Positions 7,712 to 15,854 of a stretch of DNA of 33,405 nt are shown piece by piece; the first letter of the stretch is position 1, and every line of letters begins with the position of its first letter. A program made the position numbers and the translations under genes. The notes under the pieces were generated by a model that saw nothing but the letters and a program-made list of their open reading frames with translations, was not told where the DNA came from and did not search any database. Source of the stretch: an uncultured Candidatus Melainabacteria bacterium (GTDB taxonomy: Bacteria > Cyanobacteriota > Vampirovibrionia > Gastranaerophilales > Gastranaerophilaceae); assembly GCA_934754775.1 (NCBI GenBank), contig CAKVIM010000016.1, positions 1 through 33,405 on the forward strand, read 5' to 3'.

Positions 7712-8491
7712 GTGTTTAACCTTGATGTATTATTTTCAGTAAGCAACATAATACTTTTTATGGCAATTTTTACAAGATTGTCAGGACTTTTTGCGTCTGC
7801 ACCGTTATTTTCAACCTACCCAATTCCGACTCAGGTTAAAATTTGGCTAGCAGCAGCAATTGCGTTTATATTATTCCCGATTGTTCAATATAATACAAGT
7901 TTTGTCGTTCCGAATTCGGTTCCGGCTTTAACGCTCATATTGCTGAAAGAATTTTTGATAGGTTTTGCAATGGGCTATTGTGCAAACATTTTATTTGTCG
8001 GGGTTGAATTAGGTGTAAACATGTTTGCCGTCCAAATGGGTCTATCTGCAGACCAAGCCTTAAACCCGACTTCCGGCGGTCAATCACCCGTTATAACACA
8101 AGCTTACACATACCTTGCGAGCATGCTATTCTTAGCAGTCGGAGCTCATCAATGGTTATTTTCAGCGATTTATAACAGTTTTAAAAGCATGCCGGTTGGT
8201 TACACATTCTCATTTTCGCCTGAAATGGTTGGACAAATCGTCACTATTGCAGGACAAATGTTCAATATCGGATTAAGTATTGCACTTCCGATATTCGGCG
8301 TATTGTTTATTACCGACATCCTACTGGGATTTACCTCTAAAATGATGCCACAAATGAATATTTTCATGGTATCAATGCCTCTTAAAATTTATTTGGGCTT
8401 ATTATTGTCACTTATATTTATGCGTCCAATGGCAGAATACATAACTCTTTTAATAGAAAGATTTATGACCCAAATTGCTGGCATGTTTTAG
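7712..8491 (+). CDS. fliR: Flagellar export gate protein FliR
   Basis: A 259-residue integral membrane protein, the single-copy FliR subunit closing the FliP5-FliQ4 channel. It has a typical FliR opening with RLSGLFASAPLF, then KEFLIGFAMGYCANILFVGVELG, a conserved MGLSADQALNPTSG segment and a C-terminal MPLKIYLGLLL block. It starts at GTG 7712, one base after the fliQ stop, with GGCGGAG just upstream. It is followed by 294 bp of non-coding, repeat-bearing DNA before flhB, so transcription is probably not continuous with flhB. Confidence 0.95.
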   Translation: MFNLDVLFSVSNIILFMAIFTRLSGLFASAPLFSTYPIPTQVKIWLAAAIAFILFPIVQYNTSFVVPNSVPALTLILLKEFLIGFAMGYCANILFVGVELGVNMFAVQMGLSADQALNPTSGGQSPVITQAYTYLASMLFLAVGAHQWLFSAIYNSFKSMPVGYTFSFSPEMVGQIVTIAGQMFNIGLSIALPIFGVLFITDILLGFTSKMMPQMNIFMVSMPLKIYLGLLLSLIFMRPMAEYITLLIERFMTQIAGMF

Positions 8492-8534
8492 ATTAGAACC
8501 AATGTCTATATTTTAATTTTTTTTATTACCACAA

Positions 8535-8720
8535 AATAGTTCTTCATTTTCTTTTCTTTATTGCAAAAAAATAAAAGAAAACGAAGCAAAAGAAAAGAAA
8601 TAACGCATTGTTTTCTACGCCCTTCGGGCGTGGATTAAATAGTTGGTGCAGGCAGAGCCTGCACTCTTACACTCGCTAAGAAACGCTCGCAAAGCGAATG
8701 AGGTTCAATTTGAATCTACT
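8535..8720. repeat. Structured dispersed repeat, copy 1 (upstream of flhB)
   Basis: An element of ~170 bp with modules in order: a pyrimidine tract and complementary purine tract around ATTGCAA (8545-8600); a hairpin ACGCCC-ttc-GGGCGT (~8617-8632); the hairpin TGCAGGC-AGA-GCCTGCA (8647-8663); then CTCTTACACTCGCTAA and AAACGCTCG, followed by TCGC-aaa-GCGA. The second copy is at 9925-10075. Thirty-three bases are identical at 8647-8679 and 10021-10053. The rest of the fliR-flhB spacer holds only the flhB promoter. Confidence 0.8.
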
Positions 8721-8749
8721 CTAGAATTTATATTGGAGAATAGTACCCT

Positions 8750-8778
8750 TTGTCAAGAAGTTATTTCCTTGTTAAAAT
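8750..8778 (+). promoter_or_regulatory. flhB promoter, predicted leaderless
   Basis: TTGTCA (8750-8755), exactly 17 bp, TAAAAT (8773-8778), then seven bases and the flhB ATG at 8786. The expected transcription start coincides with the start codon, and there is no Shine-Dalgarno sequence before it. Confidence 0.65.
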
Positions 8779-8785
8779 AAAATAG

Positions 8786-9868
8786 ATGGGAAACGACGCA
8801 GCAGAAAAAACAGAAGAAGCCACCACCCGACGGCGAACGAAAGAACGTGAACGAGGGAATGTTTCTAAAAGTAAGGATATGGACTCGGCACTTGTAATGG
8901 TTGCCGGAGTAGCTTTGCTTGCACTTTTTTCAAAGGGAATGATTGAAAACATTCAAAACATGATGCGTGAAACGTTTTCGAATCTTTCAGTTGCGAATGT
9001 TGATGTCAATAACATCATGGGGCTTTTGCTTCCATATTTTTATAGACTGGCAAACATCGTAATGCCGTTTTTCGTGCTATTACTAATTTTTTCTATCATA
9101 ATCATAAGAATGGATGTCGGGCATGTATTCGCACTTGAGAAAGCAAAATTTAATCTTGAGAATTTGTCCCCAAGAAGAATGCTGCAAAACGCAAAGAGAA
9201 TGTTTAATCCGTTCGAGCCACGTTCACTTGTTGAACTTGCTAAGTCTATTCTAAAAATTGTTATAGTCGGAGCATGCGGTTTTTCTGCGATTAACAGCAG
9301 AAGAGGAGATTTATTGGGCCTAATTGGTCTGGAAATCCCTGTAGCACTAAATATCATCATATCAATACTTGCTAATATGATTATTAATATGTGCTTAGCC
9401 ATGCTTATTCTCGGGTATATTGATAAAAAATACCAAAACTACGAATACGAAAAATCTATCAAGATGACAAAACAAGAAATCAAAGATGAACAAAAGGATA
9501 CGGAAGGGGATCCAAAAATTAAGGCTAGAATTAAGTCTATACAGATGCAAATGGCAAGACAGCGTATGATGTCAGCAGTTCCTGATGCAGACGTCGTAGT
9601 TACAAACCCAACTCACTACGCTGTTGCTATAAAATACGACAAAACGAAAGCTCCGGTTCCAATTGTCGTAGCAAAAGGTGTTGATTACATAGCATTTCAG
9701 ATTAGAGAAATTGCAAAGGAAAATAATGTACCTATTGTTGAAAACAGACCTGTTGCACGTACGCTTTATAACACAGTTGCAATAAATGGCGTAATTCCAT
9801 CTGATATGTATGTTGCAGTTGCAGAAATCTTGGCTTACGTATTCAGACAAAAAAATGGAGAAGGATAA
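8786..9868 (+). CDS. flhB: Flagellar export switch protein FlhB
   Basis: A 360-residue FlhB, the substrate-specificity switch of the flagellar export apparatus. The charged N-terminus (EKTEEATTRRRTKERERGNVSKSKD) is family-typical, followed by about four membrane helices (~33-50, 88-108, 155-170, 187-212) and a cytoplasmic domain with the autocleavage motif NPTH at 274-277. The sequence around the motif (DVVVTNPTHYAVAIKY) is canonical, so self-cleavage should work. The gene stands alone between two copies of a ~150-170 bp repeat, with its own promoter upstream and a hairpin at its 3' end. Confidence 0.97.
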   Translation: MGNDAAEKTEEATTRRRTKERERGNVSKSKDMDSALVMVAGVALLALFSKGMIENIQNMMRETFSNLSVANVDVNNIMGLLLPYFYRLANIVMPFFVLLLIFSIIIIRMDVGHVFALEKAKFNLENLSPRRMLQNAKRMFNPFEPRSLVELAKSILKIVIVGACGFSAINSRRGDLLGLIGLEIPVALNIIISILANMIINMCLAMLILGYIDKKYQNYEYEKSIKMTKQEIKDEQKDTEGDPKIKARIKSIQMQMARQRMMSAVPDADVVVTNPTHYAVAIKYDKTKAPVPIVVAKGVDYIAFQIREIAKENNVPIVENRPVARTLYNTVAINGVIPSDMYVAVAEILAYVFRQKNGEG

Positions 9869-9897
9869 ACACTCTATCATTTACATAATAGAGTGTT
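9868..9897 (+). terminator. Hairpin at the end of flhB
   Basis: AACACTCTAT (9868-9877) pairs perfectly with ATAGAGTGTT (9888-9897) over ten bases, overlapping the flhB stop codon. It is not followed by a run of T, so it may stabilise the 3' end rather than terminate strongly. Confidence 0.45.
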
Positions 9898-9919
9898 ATT
9901 GGTATTATATATCTTTTGG

Positions 9920-10085
9920 AATAGAAATGTCCTTTTCTTTCTCTTTTATTGCAATGAAAAAAGAAAGAGAAAAAACGCAACCGTTTTCTACGCTCATATG
10001 AGCGTTGACTAAATGGATGTTGCAGGCAGAGCCTGCACTCTTACACTCGCTAAAAAACGCTCGTGGTTCGAATGACATTCTAATA
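9920..10085. repeat. Structured dispersed repeat, copy 2 (downstream of flhB)
   Basis: Same module order as the copy at 8535-8720: pyrimidine/purine tracts around ATTGCAA (9930-9975); a hairpin, here the perfect palindrome ACGCTCATATGAGCGT (~9990-10005); TGCAGGC-AGA-GCCTGCA (10021-10037); then CTCTTACACTCGCTAA and AAACGCTCG. The arms of the second hairpin differ from copy 1 on both sides, yet pairing is kept. A short ORF through this DNA (9810-10001) is not considered a gene. Confidence 0.8.
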
Positions 10086-10103
10086 TTAAAAAATATTTAC
10101 AAG

Positions 10104-10132
10104 TTGTCTACCAGCTCTGATAATGATATAAT
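10104..10132 (+). promoter_or_regulatory. flhA promoter
   Basis: TTGTCT (10104-10109), 17 bp, TATAAT (10127-10132), a near-consensus sigma-70-type promoter. Transcription should start about 10139, directly before the GGAGGAG ribosome binding site at 10140-10146. Confidence 0.6.
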
Positions 10133-10147
10133 ACTAATCGGAGGAGA

Positions 10148-10204
10148 ATGACTTTTTTAAGAGCAGATGGAATTTGGAAAGTTATCAAAATTATTAAGCA
10201 ATAA
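10148..10204 (+). CDS. 18-residue leader ORF overlapping the start of flhA
   Basis: The strong site GGAGGAG (10140-10146) is placed directly before ATG 10148, not before the flhA ATG at 10167, which is out of frame with it. This ORF reads MTFLRADGIWKVIKIIKQ and stops at 10204, inside flhA. Spacing of one base from the end of the GGAGGAG run is tight but the core GGAG sits 4-5 bases away. Ribosomes recruited here would terminate 35 bases inside flhA and could re-initiate at 10167, or flhA may be loaded from the same site with a long spacer. A coding role for the peptide is uncertain. Confidence 0.4.
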   Translation: MTFLRADGIWKVIKIIKQ

Positions 10205-12275
10205 TGATATCGTCCTTGCGATAGGCTTGGTCGTTATTGTCTGCATGATGGTTATTCCTATACCATCTCCTCTTTTGGACTTACTGCTTACAGTGAATAT
10301 TTCACTTGCGGTAGTAATTCTATTGGTTTGTCTATATACTCAAGAACCTCTTGATTATTCTTCATTTCCAACTGTATTGTTGATTGCAACATTGTTTAGG
10401 CTTGGGCTAAACGTAAGCTCGACTCGACTTATCTTATTAAATGGTGAAGCCGGAAACGTTATTAACTCGTTCGGAGAATTCGTTGTCGGTGGCAACTATG
10501 TTGTCGGTGCAGTTATATTCTGTATCTTGGTATTAATCAACTTTATGGTTATCACAGGTGGTGCGACTCGTGTCGCTGAAGTTTCTGCAAGATTTACATT
10601 GGATAAAATGCCGGGTAAGCAATTAAGTATTGACGCAGACTTGAACTCGGGTTTAATCAATGAGGATCAAGCAAAAGAAAGACGTAAAAAACTTGAAAGA
10701 GAAACCGACTTCTACGGTACTATGGATGGTGCTTCAAAATTCGTAAAAGGTGATGCGACAGCAGGTATCGTTATTACGGTCATAAACATTGTCGGCGGTT
10801 TGGTTATCGGCGTAATTCAGCTGCATATGAATATTCAACAAGCACTTTCTACTTATACAATATTAACTGTTGGTGATGGTCTTGTATCCCAAATTCCTGC
10901 ATTACTTATCTCTACTGCAACAGGTTTAATAGTATCTCGTGCAACAGGTAAAGACGAATCACTTTCACAAGATATCAAAAACGAAATGTTCTCTGACCCT
11001 AGAGTTCTTGGCGTGGTATCCGGCTTACTCGGATTTATGGGTATAGTTCCTGGGATGCCTACGATTCCGTTCTTAACAATTTCACTTATTGCAGGTGGAA
11101 TGGCATACTTCAAATCACAAGCTAAAAAAGAACAAATACAAACGCAGGCAGCCGAAAAAGTTCAGCAAGAACAACAAGAAAAACTCGGCAAAAAAGAAAA
11201 ACGTGCAAAAGCTACCAGAGAAAGTGTTATGGAACTTCTTAACGTTGATACAATTGAAATTGAAGTTGGCTACAGACTTGTACAGTTACTTAACGTAGAA
11301 ATGGGCGGTGATTTACTCGAACGTATTGCACAAATTAGGCGTCAAACTGCACTAGATTTAGGTATAGTACTCCCATCAATAAGAGTGCGTGATAACTTGC
11401 AGCTTTCACCAAACTCTTATCAAATCAAATTAAAAGGTGTTGCTCTGGAATCCGGTGAAGTTTATCCTGAAAGATATCTTGCAATGTGTGCAGGCGACCC
11501 TGTAGGGAACCTTGCAATAAATGGTATTCACGCTATAGAACCGGCGTTTGGCTTGCCTGCATTGTGGATTGAAGGTAAGGATAAAGACCTTGCAGAAATG
11601 TCCGGTTACACGGTTGTATCAGCATCAGCCGTTATCTCTACCCACATTACAGAAGTTATTAAGAAATGTGCTTCTGAAATCATTTCTCGCTACGATGTTC
11701 AACAATTGATTGACAACCTAAAGAAAGAAGTTTCGGAAGATTATGTAAACGATATTATGAAAGATATTACTATTGGCGACGTTCAGATTGTTATGCAAAA
11801 TCTGCTTAAAGAAGGTGTTGCGGTTAGAGATTTGAAAACAATTCTTGAAACAATCAGTTTGCAGGCTAAGATTAATAAGAACCCGAATTTCTTGACTGAG
11901 CACGTACGTCAAGCTCTATCAAGGAATATTTGCAAACAGAACCTCGCAGATACCGGCGAATTATACGTAATTACTCTTTCTCCTGATGTTGAAAACACTA
12001 TTGCGAAAGGTGCAAGCCCTGACGGACAAAGCGTTACTATTGACCCTGCATTTACGCAAAATATGTTTAACCGAATGAATCTGGAATTAGAAAAAGCGAT
12101 TACGGCTACAGGAAACCAACCCGTTATCCTATGTTCTTCTCCAATAAGATTATTGTTCCGCAAACTTGTTGAAAGAACATATCCGCAAATTTCGATTATG
12201 TCATATAATGAAATTAGCCCGAACGTTAAAGTCAAATCGGTTGGTATGGTAAAAGTTGAAGCAAATAAAAGATAG
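10167..12275 (+). CDS. flhA: Flagellar export gate protein FlhA
   Basis: A 702-residue FlhA, the nonameric proton-coupled export engine with a cytoplasmic substrate-docking ring. The N-terminal half has about eight membrane helices. It contains the FHIPEP-family blocks PLDYSSFPTVLLIATLFRLGLNVSSTRLIL and the cytoplasmic loop with FTLDKMPGKQLSIDADLNSG and AKERR. A Lys/Gln-rich linker (~318-350) leads to the soluble domain (DTIEIEVGYRLVQL onward). An in-frame TAA at 10158-10160 rules out an upstream start. Only a weak AAGAG precedes ATG 10167. pilZ and a small membrane protein follow closely, so the three form a transcription unit. Confidence 0.97.
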   Translation: MEFGKLSKLLSNNDIVLAIGLVVIVCMMVIPIPSPLLDLLLTVNISLAVVILLVCLYTQEPLDYSSFPTVLLIATLFRLGLNVSSTRLILLNGEAGNVINSFGEFVVGGNYVVGAVIFCILVLINFMVITGGATRVAEVSARFTLDKMPGKQLSIDADLNSGLINEDQAKERRKKLERETDFYGTMDGASKFVKGDATAGIVITVINIVGGLVIGVIQLHMNIQQALSTYTILTVGDGLVSQIPALLISTATGLIVSRATGKDESLSQDIKNEMFSDPRVLGVVSGLLGFMGIVPGMPTIPFLTISLIAGGMAYFKSQAKKEQIQTQAAEKVQQEQQEKLGKKEKRAKATRESVMELLNVDTIEIEVGYRLVQLLNVEMGGDLLERIAQIRRQTALDLGIVLPSIRVRDNLQLSPNSYQIKLKGVALESGEVYPERYLAMCAGDPVGNLAINGIHAIEPAFGLPALWIEGKDKDLAEMSGYTVVSASAVISTHITEVIKKCASEIISRYDVQQLIDNLKKEVSEDYVNDIMKDITIGDVQIVMQNLLKEGVAVRDLKTILETISLQAKINKNPNFLTEHVRQALSRNICKQNLADTGELYVITLSPDVENTIAKGASPDGQSVTIDPAFTQNMFNRMNLELEKAITATGNQPVILCSSPIRLLFRKLVERTYPQISIMSYNEISPNVKVKSVGMVKVEANKR

Positions 12276-12286
12276 GAAGGATAAAT

Positions 12287-12883
12287 ATGAGAGAACTGGT
12301 AAAAAATGAGCAAATAGTAACTATAGTTCCACAAGACTTCAAGAAAACGAACAAAGGCAAAGTATTGGAAGTTTCACAAGACGGTTTTAGAATGGAGCTT
12401 AAATACAAGCCAGAAGGACTTATGGTCAACCACATTTGTGATTTTTATTCACTTACTGATAACGGTTATCTCTATTTTGAATCATATATCCAAAACTTGG
12501 AAAACAATGTTATTACAATCGCAAACCCTGTAAAACACAGATTTTTGCAAAGACGTAAATTTACCAGAATCAAGTTCTTGGAAGAATTAGAACTTTCTTG
12601 CGGAGATATTAAACACAAAGTCAGAACACTTGATTTGTCAGCAGGCGGTATGAAAATTCAAGCAGAAGACAATATTGATATGGAAAAGAACTATGATTTA
12701 ACATTGACGCTTGGCGGCGAGCAAGAAATTAAGTGTAAATATCAGCTTATTAGAGTTGAAAAAGGTGACAACGGCTTATACACAATTTCCGGTAAATTTA
12801 CACATATAAGCAACGTTGATAAGATGACACTAGTTCAATTCTGTATGAAAAAGGATATGGAAACACTTACTCAAAAAGGTTAA
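12287..12883 (+). CDS. YcgR-like PilZ-domain protein (c-di-GMP-binding flagellar brake)
   Basis: A 198-residue two-domain protein. Residues ~1-85 resemble the N-terminal YcgR/PilZN barrel; ~86-195 are a PilZ domain. Both c-di-GMP-binding motifs are complete: RRKFTR at 89-94 (RxxxR) and DLSAGG at 116-121 ([D/N]xSxxG). In flagellated bacteria such proteins slow or stop the motor when c-di-GMP is high. It lies 11 bp after flhA with AGGAAGGA before the ATG, in keeping with a motility role. An HD-GYP phosphodiesterase at 22302-23972 could lower the ligand. Confidence 0.88.
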   Translation: MRELVKNEQIVTIVPQDFKKTNKGKVLEVSQDGFRMELKYKPEGLMVNHICDFYSLTDNGYLYFESYIQNLENNVITIANPVKHRFLQRRKFTRIKFLEELELSCGDIKHKVRTLDLSAGGMKIQAEDNIDMEKNYDLTLTLGGEQEIKCKYQLIRVEKGDNGLYTISGKFTHISNVDKMTLVQFCMKKDMETLTQKG

Positions 12884-12886
12884 GAT

Positions 12887-13231
12887 ATGGGATATACAGA
12901 GAACATAAGATTATTATTTGTCGTCATTACAATTATGGTTATCGGTACGGTTAGCATCATAAGAGTTGGTGCAATAGATTTGCATGCAATATTAACAACA
13001 GCTGCTGTTCTTATACCTGCAGTTATTGTTATGGGCTATTTGGGACAAAGAATAGGTGAAATCGTAGACAACCCTAAAAACAGAGCCGACGCAGATTACA
13101 AGATTGCAGTTCTTAATGCTTTGAAGAAAATGGATAAATCAATTACTTTGCAAGAGCTCAATGAAAAGTTGACAAAACAAGTTGCAGAGCCGGATTTACC
13201 GGAGCCACCGGATGATGACATTGATGTTTAG
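12887..13231 (+). CDS. Small membrane protein in the flhA operon
   Basis: A 114-residue protein with two membrane helices (~8-26 and ~32-53), a GYLGQRIGE turn, and a soluble charged C-terminal half. The end is very acidic and Pro-rich (EPDLPEPPDDDIDV). It starts three bases after the pilZ stop, so it is co-translated with it, and is the last gene before the leuS promoter. I do not recognise the family; the position suggests a flagellar or c-di-GMP-related role, which is inference only. Confidence 0.65.
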   Translation: MGYTENIRLLFVVITIMVIGTVSIIRVGAIDLHAILTTAAVLIPAVIVMGYLGQRIGEIVDNPKNRADADYKIAVLNALKKMDKSITLQELNEKLTKQVAEPDLPEPPDDDIDV

Positions 13232-13279
13232 CGAATTAAGCACCCTTTAAATGTCAAATAATTAATTGTTTTCTTATTT

Positions 13280-13290
13280 TATGCTAAAAT
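13280..13290 (+). promoter_or_regulatory. leuS extended -10 promoter
   Basis: TATGCTAAAAT at 13280-13290 is a TGC-extended -10 box (TAAAAT) with no good -35. The same TATGCTA-type box appears before the tonB-like gene (210-219) and the Ycf45-like gene (17498-17488, minus). Leader of ~20 nt, ending in GGGAGGA. Confidence 0.55.
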
Positions 13291-13317
13291 AAGTTTATTA
13301 AGTTTAGGGAGGAATAA

Positions 13318-15804
13318 ATGAAAGAGGCATATTTTCCACAGGAAATAGAAAAGAAATGGCAGGAAAATTGGGAAAAGAACAATGTTTTCCACACACCTGA
13401 CAAAAGTGATAAACCTAAATATTTTGCATTATCAATGTTTCCGTATCCATCAGGAAAACTACATATGGGGCACGTTAGAAACTACACGATTACAGACGTA
13501 ATTGCAAGATTCAAAAAAATGCAAGGCTTTAATGTACTTCACCCGATGGGTTGGGATAGTTTCGGTTTACCGGCAGAAAACGCAGCTATGAAACATGGTG
13601 CTGACCCTGCGAAGTGGACTGATGAAAATATTGCTTATATGACAAAGCAACTTAAAATGCTTGGTCTATCTTATGATTGGCAAAGAGAAGTTACAACTTG
13701 CAAACCTGATTATTATAAATGGACTCAATGGTTGTTTATTCAACTTTATAAAAAAGGTTTGGCTTATAAAAAAGAAGCTGCCGTAAACTGGTGTGACAAA
13801 TGCGGTACTGTTTTAGCCAATGAACAAGTTATTGACGGCAAATGCTGGAGATGCGATAGCGTTGTAGAAAAGAAATATCTTTCTCAATGGTTCTTCAAAA
13901 TTACTGATTATGCAGAAAGATTGCTTGAAGATTTAGATAAACTTCCGGGTTGGGGTGATAACGTTAAAACAATGCAAGCAAACTGGATTGGAAAATCTCA
14001 AGGTGCAATTTTCAAGTTTAAGGTTAAAGAAATTGAAGGAATGGAAGTTCCTGTTTATACAACAAGACCTGACACCGTTCATGGCATAACTTATCTTGTA
14101 GTAGCACCTGAATACAAGGATATTGATAAACTTACAACACCTGAAAATAAAGAAAAAGTAGAAGAATATAGAGCAAATGCTCGTAAGATGACCGAAATAG
14201 AAAGACTTTCTACTGATAGAGTGAAAACAGGTGTACCATTAGGTACTCACTGTATTAACCCATTTACGGGTGAAGAATTCCCGCTTTGGACAGCAGACTA
14301 TGCTCTTGTTGAATACGGTACCGGTGCAGTAATGGCTGTTCCAACTCACGATACAAGAGATTTTGATTTTGCTAAAAAATACAATCTTCCTCTTAAGGTT
14401 GTTATTTCTCCGGAAGGAAAAGAACTTAAACCTGAAGAAATGACCGAAGCTTATACGGAAGAAGGAGTTTTGGTTAATTCTAACGAATTCAACGGAATGA
14501 AAAACACTGAAGCTAAAAGGGCAATTACTCAAAAAGCAGTTGATAACGGTTTTGGTGAATTCAAGACACAATACAGATTAAGAGATTGGTTGATTTCTCG
14601 CCAAAGATATTGGGGCGCTCCAATTCCTATGGTTTATTGTGACAAATGCGGTATTGTTCCTGAAAAAGAAGAAAACTTACCTGTGATGCTTCCGACTGAT
14701 GTTGATTTTTCAGTTGTTGGCAAATCACCAATAACAACTTCAAAAACTTTTGCAGAAACAACTTGCCCTATTTGTGGCGGAAAAGCAAGACGTGAAATGG
14801 ATACAATGGATACATTCGTTTGCTCAAGTTGGTACTATTTGAGATATTCAGACCCTAAAAATTCTGAATTACCGTTCGCAAAAGAACTTGTAGACCACTG
14901 GTTGCCTGTTGACCAGTATGTAGGCGGAATTGAACACGCTATTTTACACTTATTGTATTCAAGATTCTTTACTAAAGCACTTAAAGATTTGGGCTTGCTA
15001 AGCTTTGACGAACCGTTTAAAAACTTGCTAACTCAAGGCATGGTTCTTAAAGACGGTTCTAAGATGTCTAAATCAAAAGGCAACACGGTTGACCCTGATG
15101 AAATATTCGAAAATTACGGTGCTGATACAGCAAGATTATTTATTCTTTCTGATTCACCACCGGCTAGAGATTTTGACTGGTCAGATGCAGGCGTTGAAGG
15201 TTGTTATAAATTCTTGAACAGAGTTTGGAGATTGGTAAGCGATAATCAAAACGATTTAACAAAAGATTATAAGCTTACATTCCCTCTAACAAGAGAAAAT
15301 GACGACCTTGTAAGAACAGTTAATATTGCAATGAAGGGAATTACAAACGATATAGCGAATGACTTCCAATTCAATACTGTTATTTCAAAATACAGAGAAC
15401 TTACAAACGCAATATATGACTGGAGAAACAAGAAGTCTGACCTAAGCGATGAAGATAAGAATGTTTTAAGCTTTGCTATTATTTCGTTAATCAAGCTTAT
15501 GGCTCCTGTAACTGTTCACATGTCAGAAGAAATTTGGCACGATTTGGGCGGAGTTGGTTCTATTCACGATGAAAAATGGTGTGAATGGGATGAAAACTTA
15601 GCAAAAGCAAGTAAAATTACTCTTGTCGTTCAAGTTAACGGCAAAGTTAAAGATAAGCTAGAAGCAGACGAAGGCTTGAATAACGACGAGTTAAAGGAAC
15701 TGGCTCTATCAAGTGAAAGAATCAAAGAACTTACGGCTGGTAAAGAGGTCGTTAAGGTAATTGTGGTTCCGAAAAAACTTGTTAACATTGTTGTTAAAGG
15801 TTAA
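13318..15804 (+). CDS. leuS: Leucyl-tRNA synthetase
   Basis: An 828-residue class I synthetase charging tRNA-Leu. Visible landmarks: PYPSGKLHMGH with the HIGH-type motif at 49-52; an inserted Cys pair zinc module (CDKCG...CWRC) at ~162-180; the editing (CP1) domain with TTRPDTVHG at ~248-256 and the T-rich GTHCINP and VPTHDTRDFDFA blocks; WGAPIPMVYC; and KMSKS at 582-586. The C-terminal anticodon-binding domain is complete to VVPKKLVNIVVKG. Length is normal for the family. A strong GGGAGGA lies before ATG 13318. Monocistronic, between an extended -10 promoter and a bidirectional terminator. Confidence 0.98.
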   Translation: MKEAYFPQEIEKKWQENWEKNNVFHTPDKSDKPKYFALSMFPYPSGKLHMGHVRNYTITDVIARFKKMQGFNVLHPMGWDSFGLPAENAAMKHGADPAKWTDENIAYMTKQLKMLGLSYDWQREVTTCKPDYYKWTQWLFIQLYKKGLAYKKEAAVNWCDKCGTVLANEQVIDGKCWRCDSVVEKKYLSQWFFKITDYAERLLEDLDKLPGWGDNVKTMQANWIGKSQGAIFKFKVKEIEGMEVPVYTTRPDTVHGITYLVVAPEYKDIDKLTTPENKEKVEEYRANARKMTEIERLSTDRVKTGVPLGTHCINPFTGEEFPLWTADYALVEYGTGAVMAVPTHDTRDFDFAKKYNLPLKVVISPEGKELKPEEMTEAYTEEGVLVNSNEFNGMKNTEAKRAITQKAVDNGFGEFKTQYRLRDWLISRQRYWGAPIPMVYCDKCGIVPEKEENLPVMLPTDVDFSVVGKSPITTSKTFAETTCPICGGKARREMDTMDTFVCSSWYYLRYSDPKNSELPFAKELVDHWLPVDQYVGGIEHAILHLLYSRFFTKALKDLGLLSFDEPFKNLLTQGMVLKDGSKMSKSKGNTVDPDEIFENYGADTARLFILSDSPPARDFDWSDAGVEGCYKFLNRVWRLVSDNQNDLTKDYKLTFPLTRENDDLVRTVNIAMKGITNDIANDFQFNTVISKYRELTNAIYDWRNKKSDLSDEDKNVLSFAIISLIKLMAPVTVHMSEEIWHDLGGVGSIHDEKWCEWDENLAKASKITLVVQVNGKVKDKLEADEGLNNDELKELALSSERIKELTAGKEVVKVIVVPKKLVNIVVKG

Positions 15805-15807
15805 TAG

Positions 15808-15846
15808 AAAAAGGGGTGAAAATTAAAACTTTCACCCCTTTTTTTA
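15808..15846. terminator. Bidirectional terminator between leuS and the Ycf45-like gene
   Basis: GGGGTGAAA (15813-15821) pairs with TTTCACCCC (15830-15838), flanked by A-run and T-run on both sides, so it serves both convergent genes. Confidence 0.9.
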
Positions 15847-15854
15847 TTTTATTC

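Noticed and set aside
9810..10001. 63-codon plus-strand ORF after flhB
   Set aside because: It starts inside flhB and runs through the repeat; no ribosome binding site and Phe/Ser/Lys-rich low complexity.
8535..10085. CRISPR array
   Set aside because: Only two copies more than 1 kb apart with a gene between them; no regular spacers and no cas genes.
6669..12275. Virulence-type (non-flagellar) type III secretion
   Set aside because: Sequence blocks and the company of a YcgR-like PilZ protein fit the flagellar FliPQR-FlhBA set; no injectisome genes are seen.
14239..14571. 110-residue minus-strand frame within leuS
   Set aside because: Opposite a conserved enzyme region; Phe/Ser/Cys-rich as expected of an antisense shadow.
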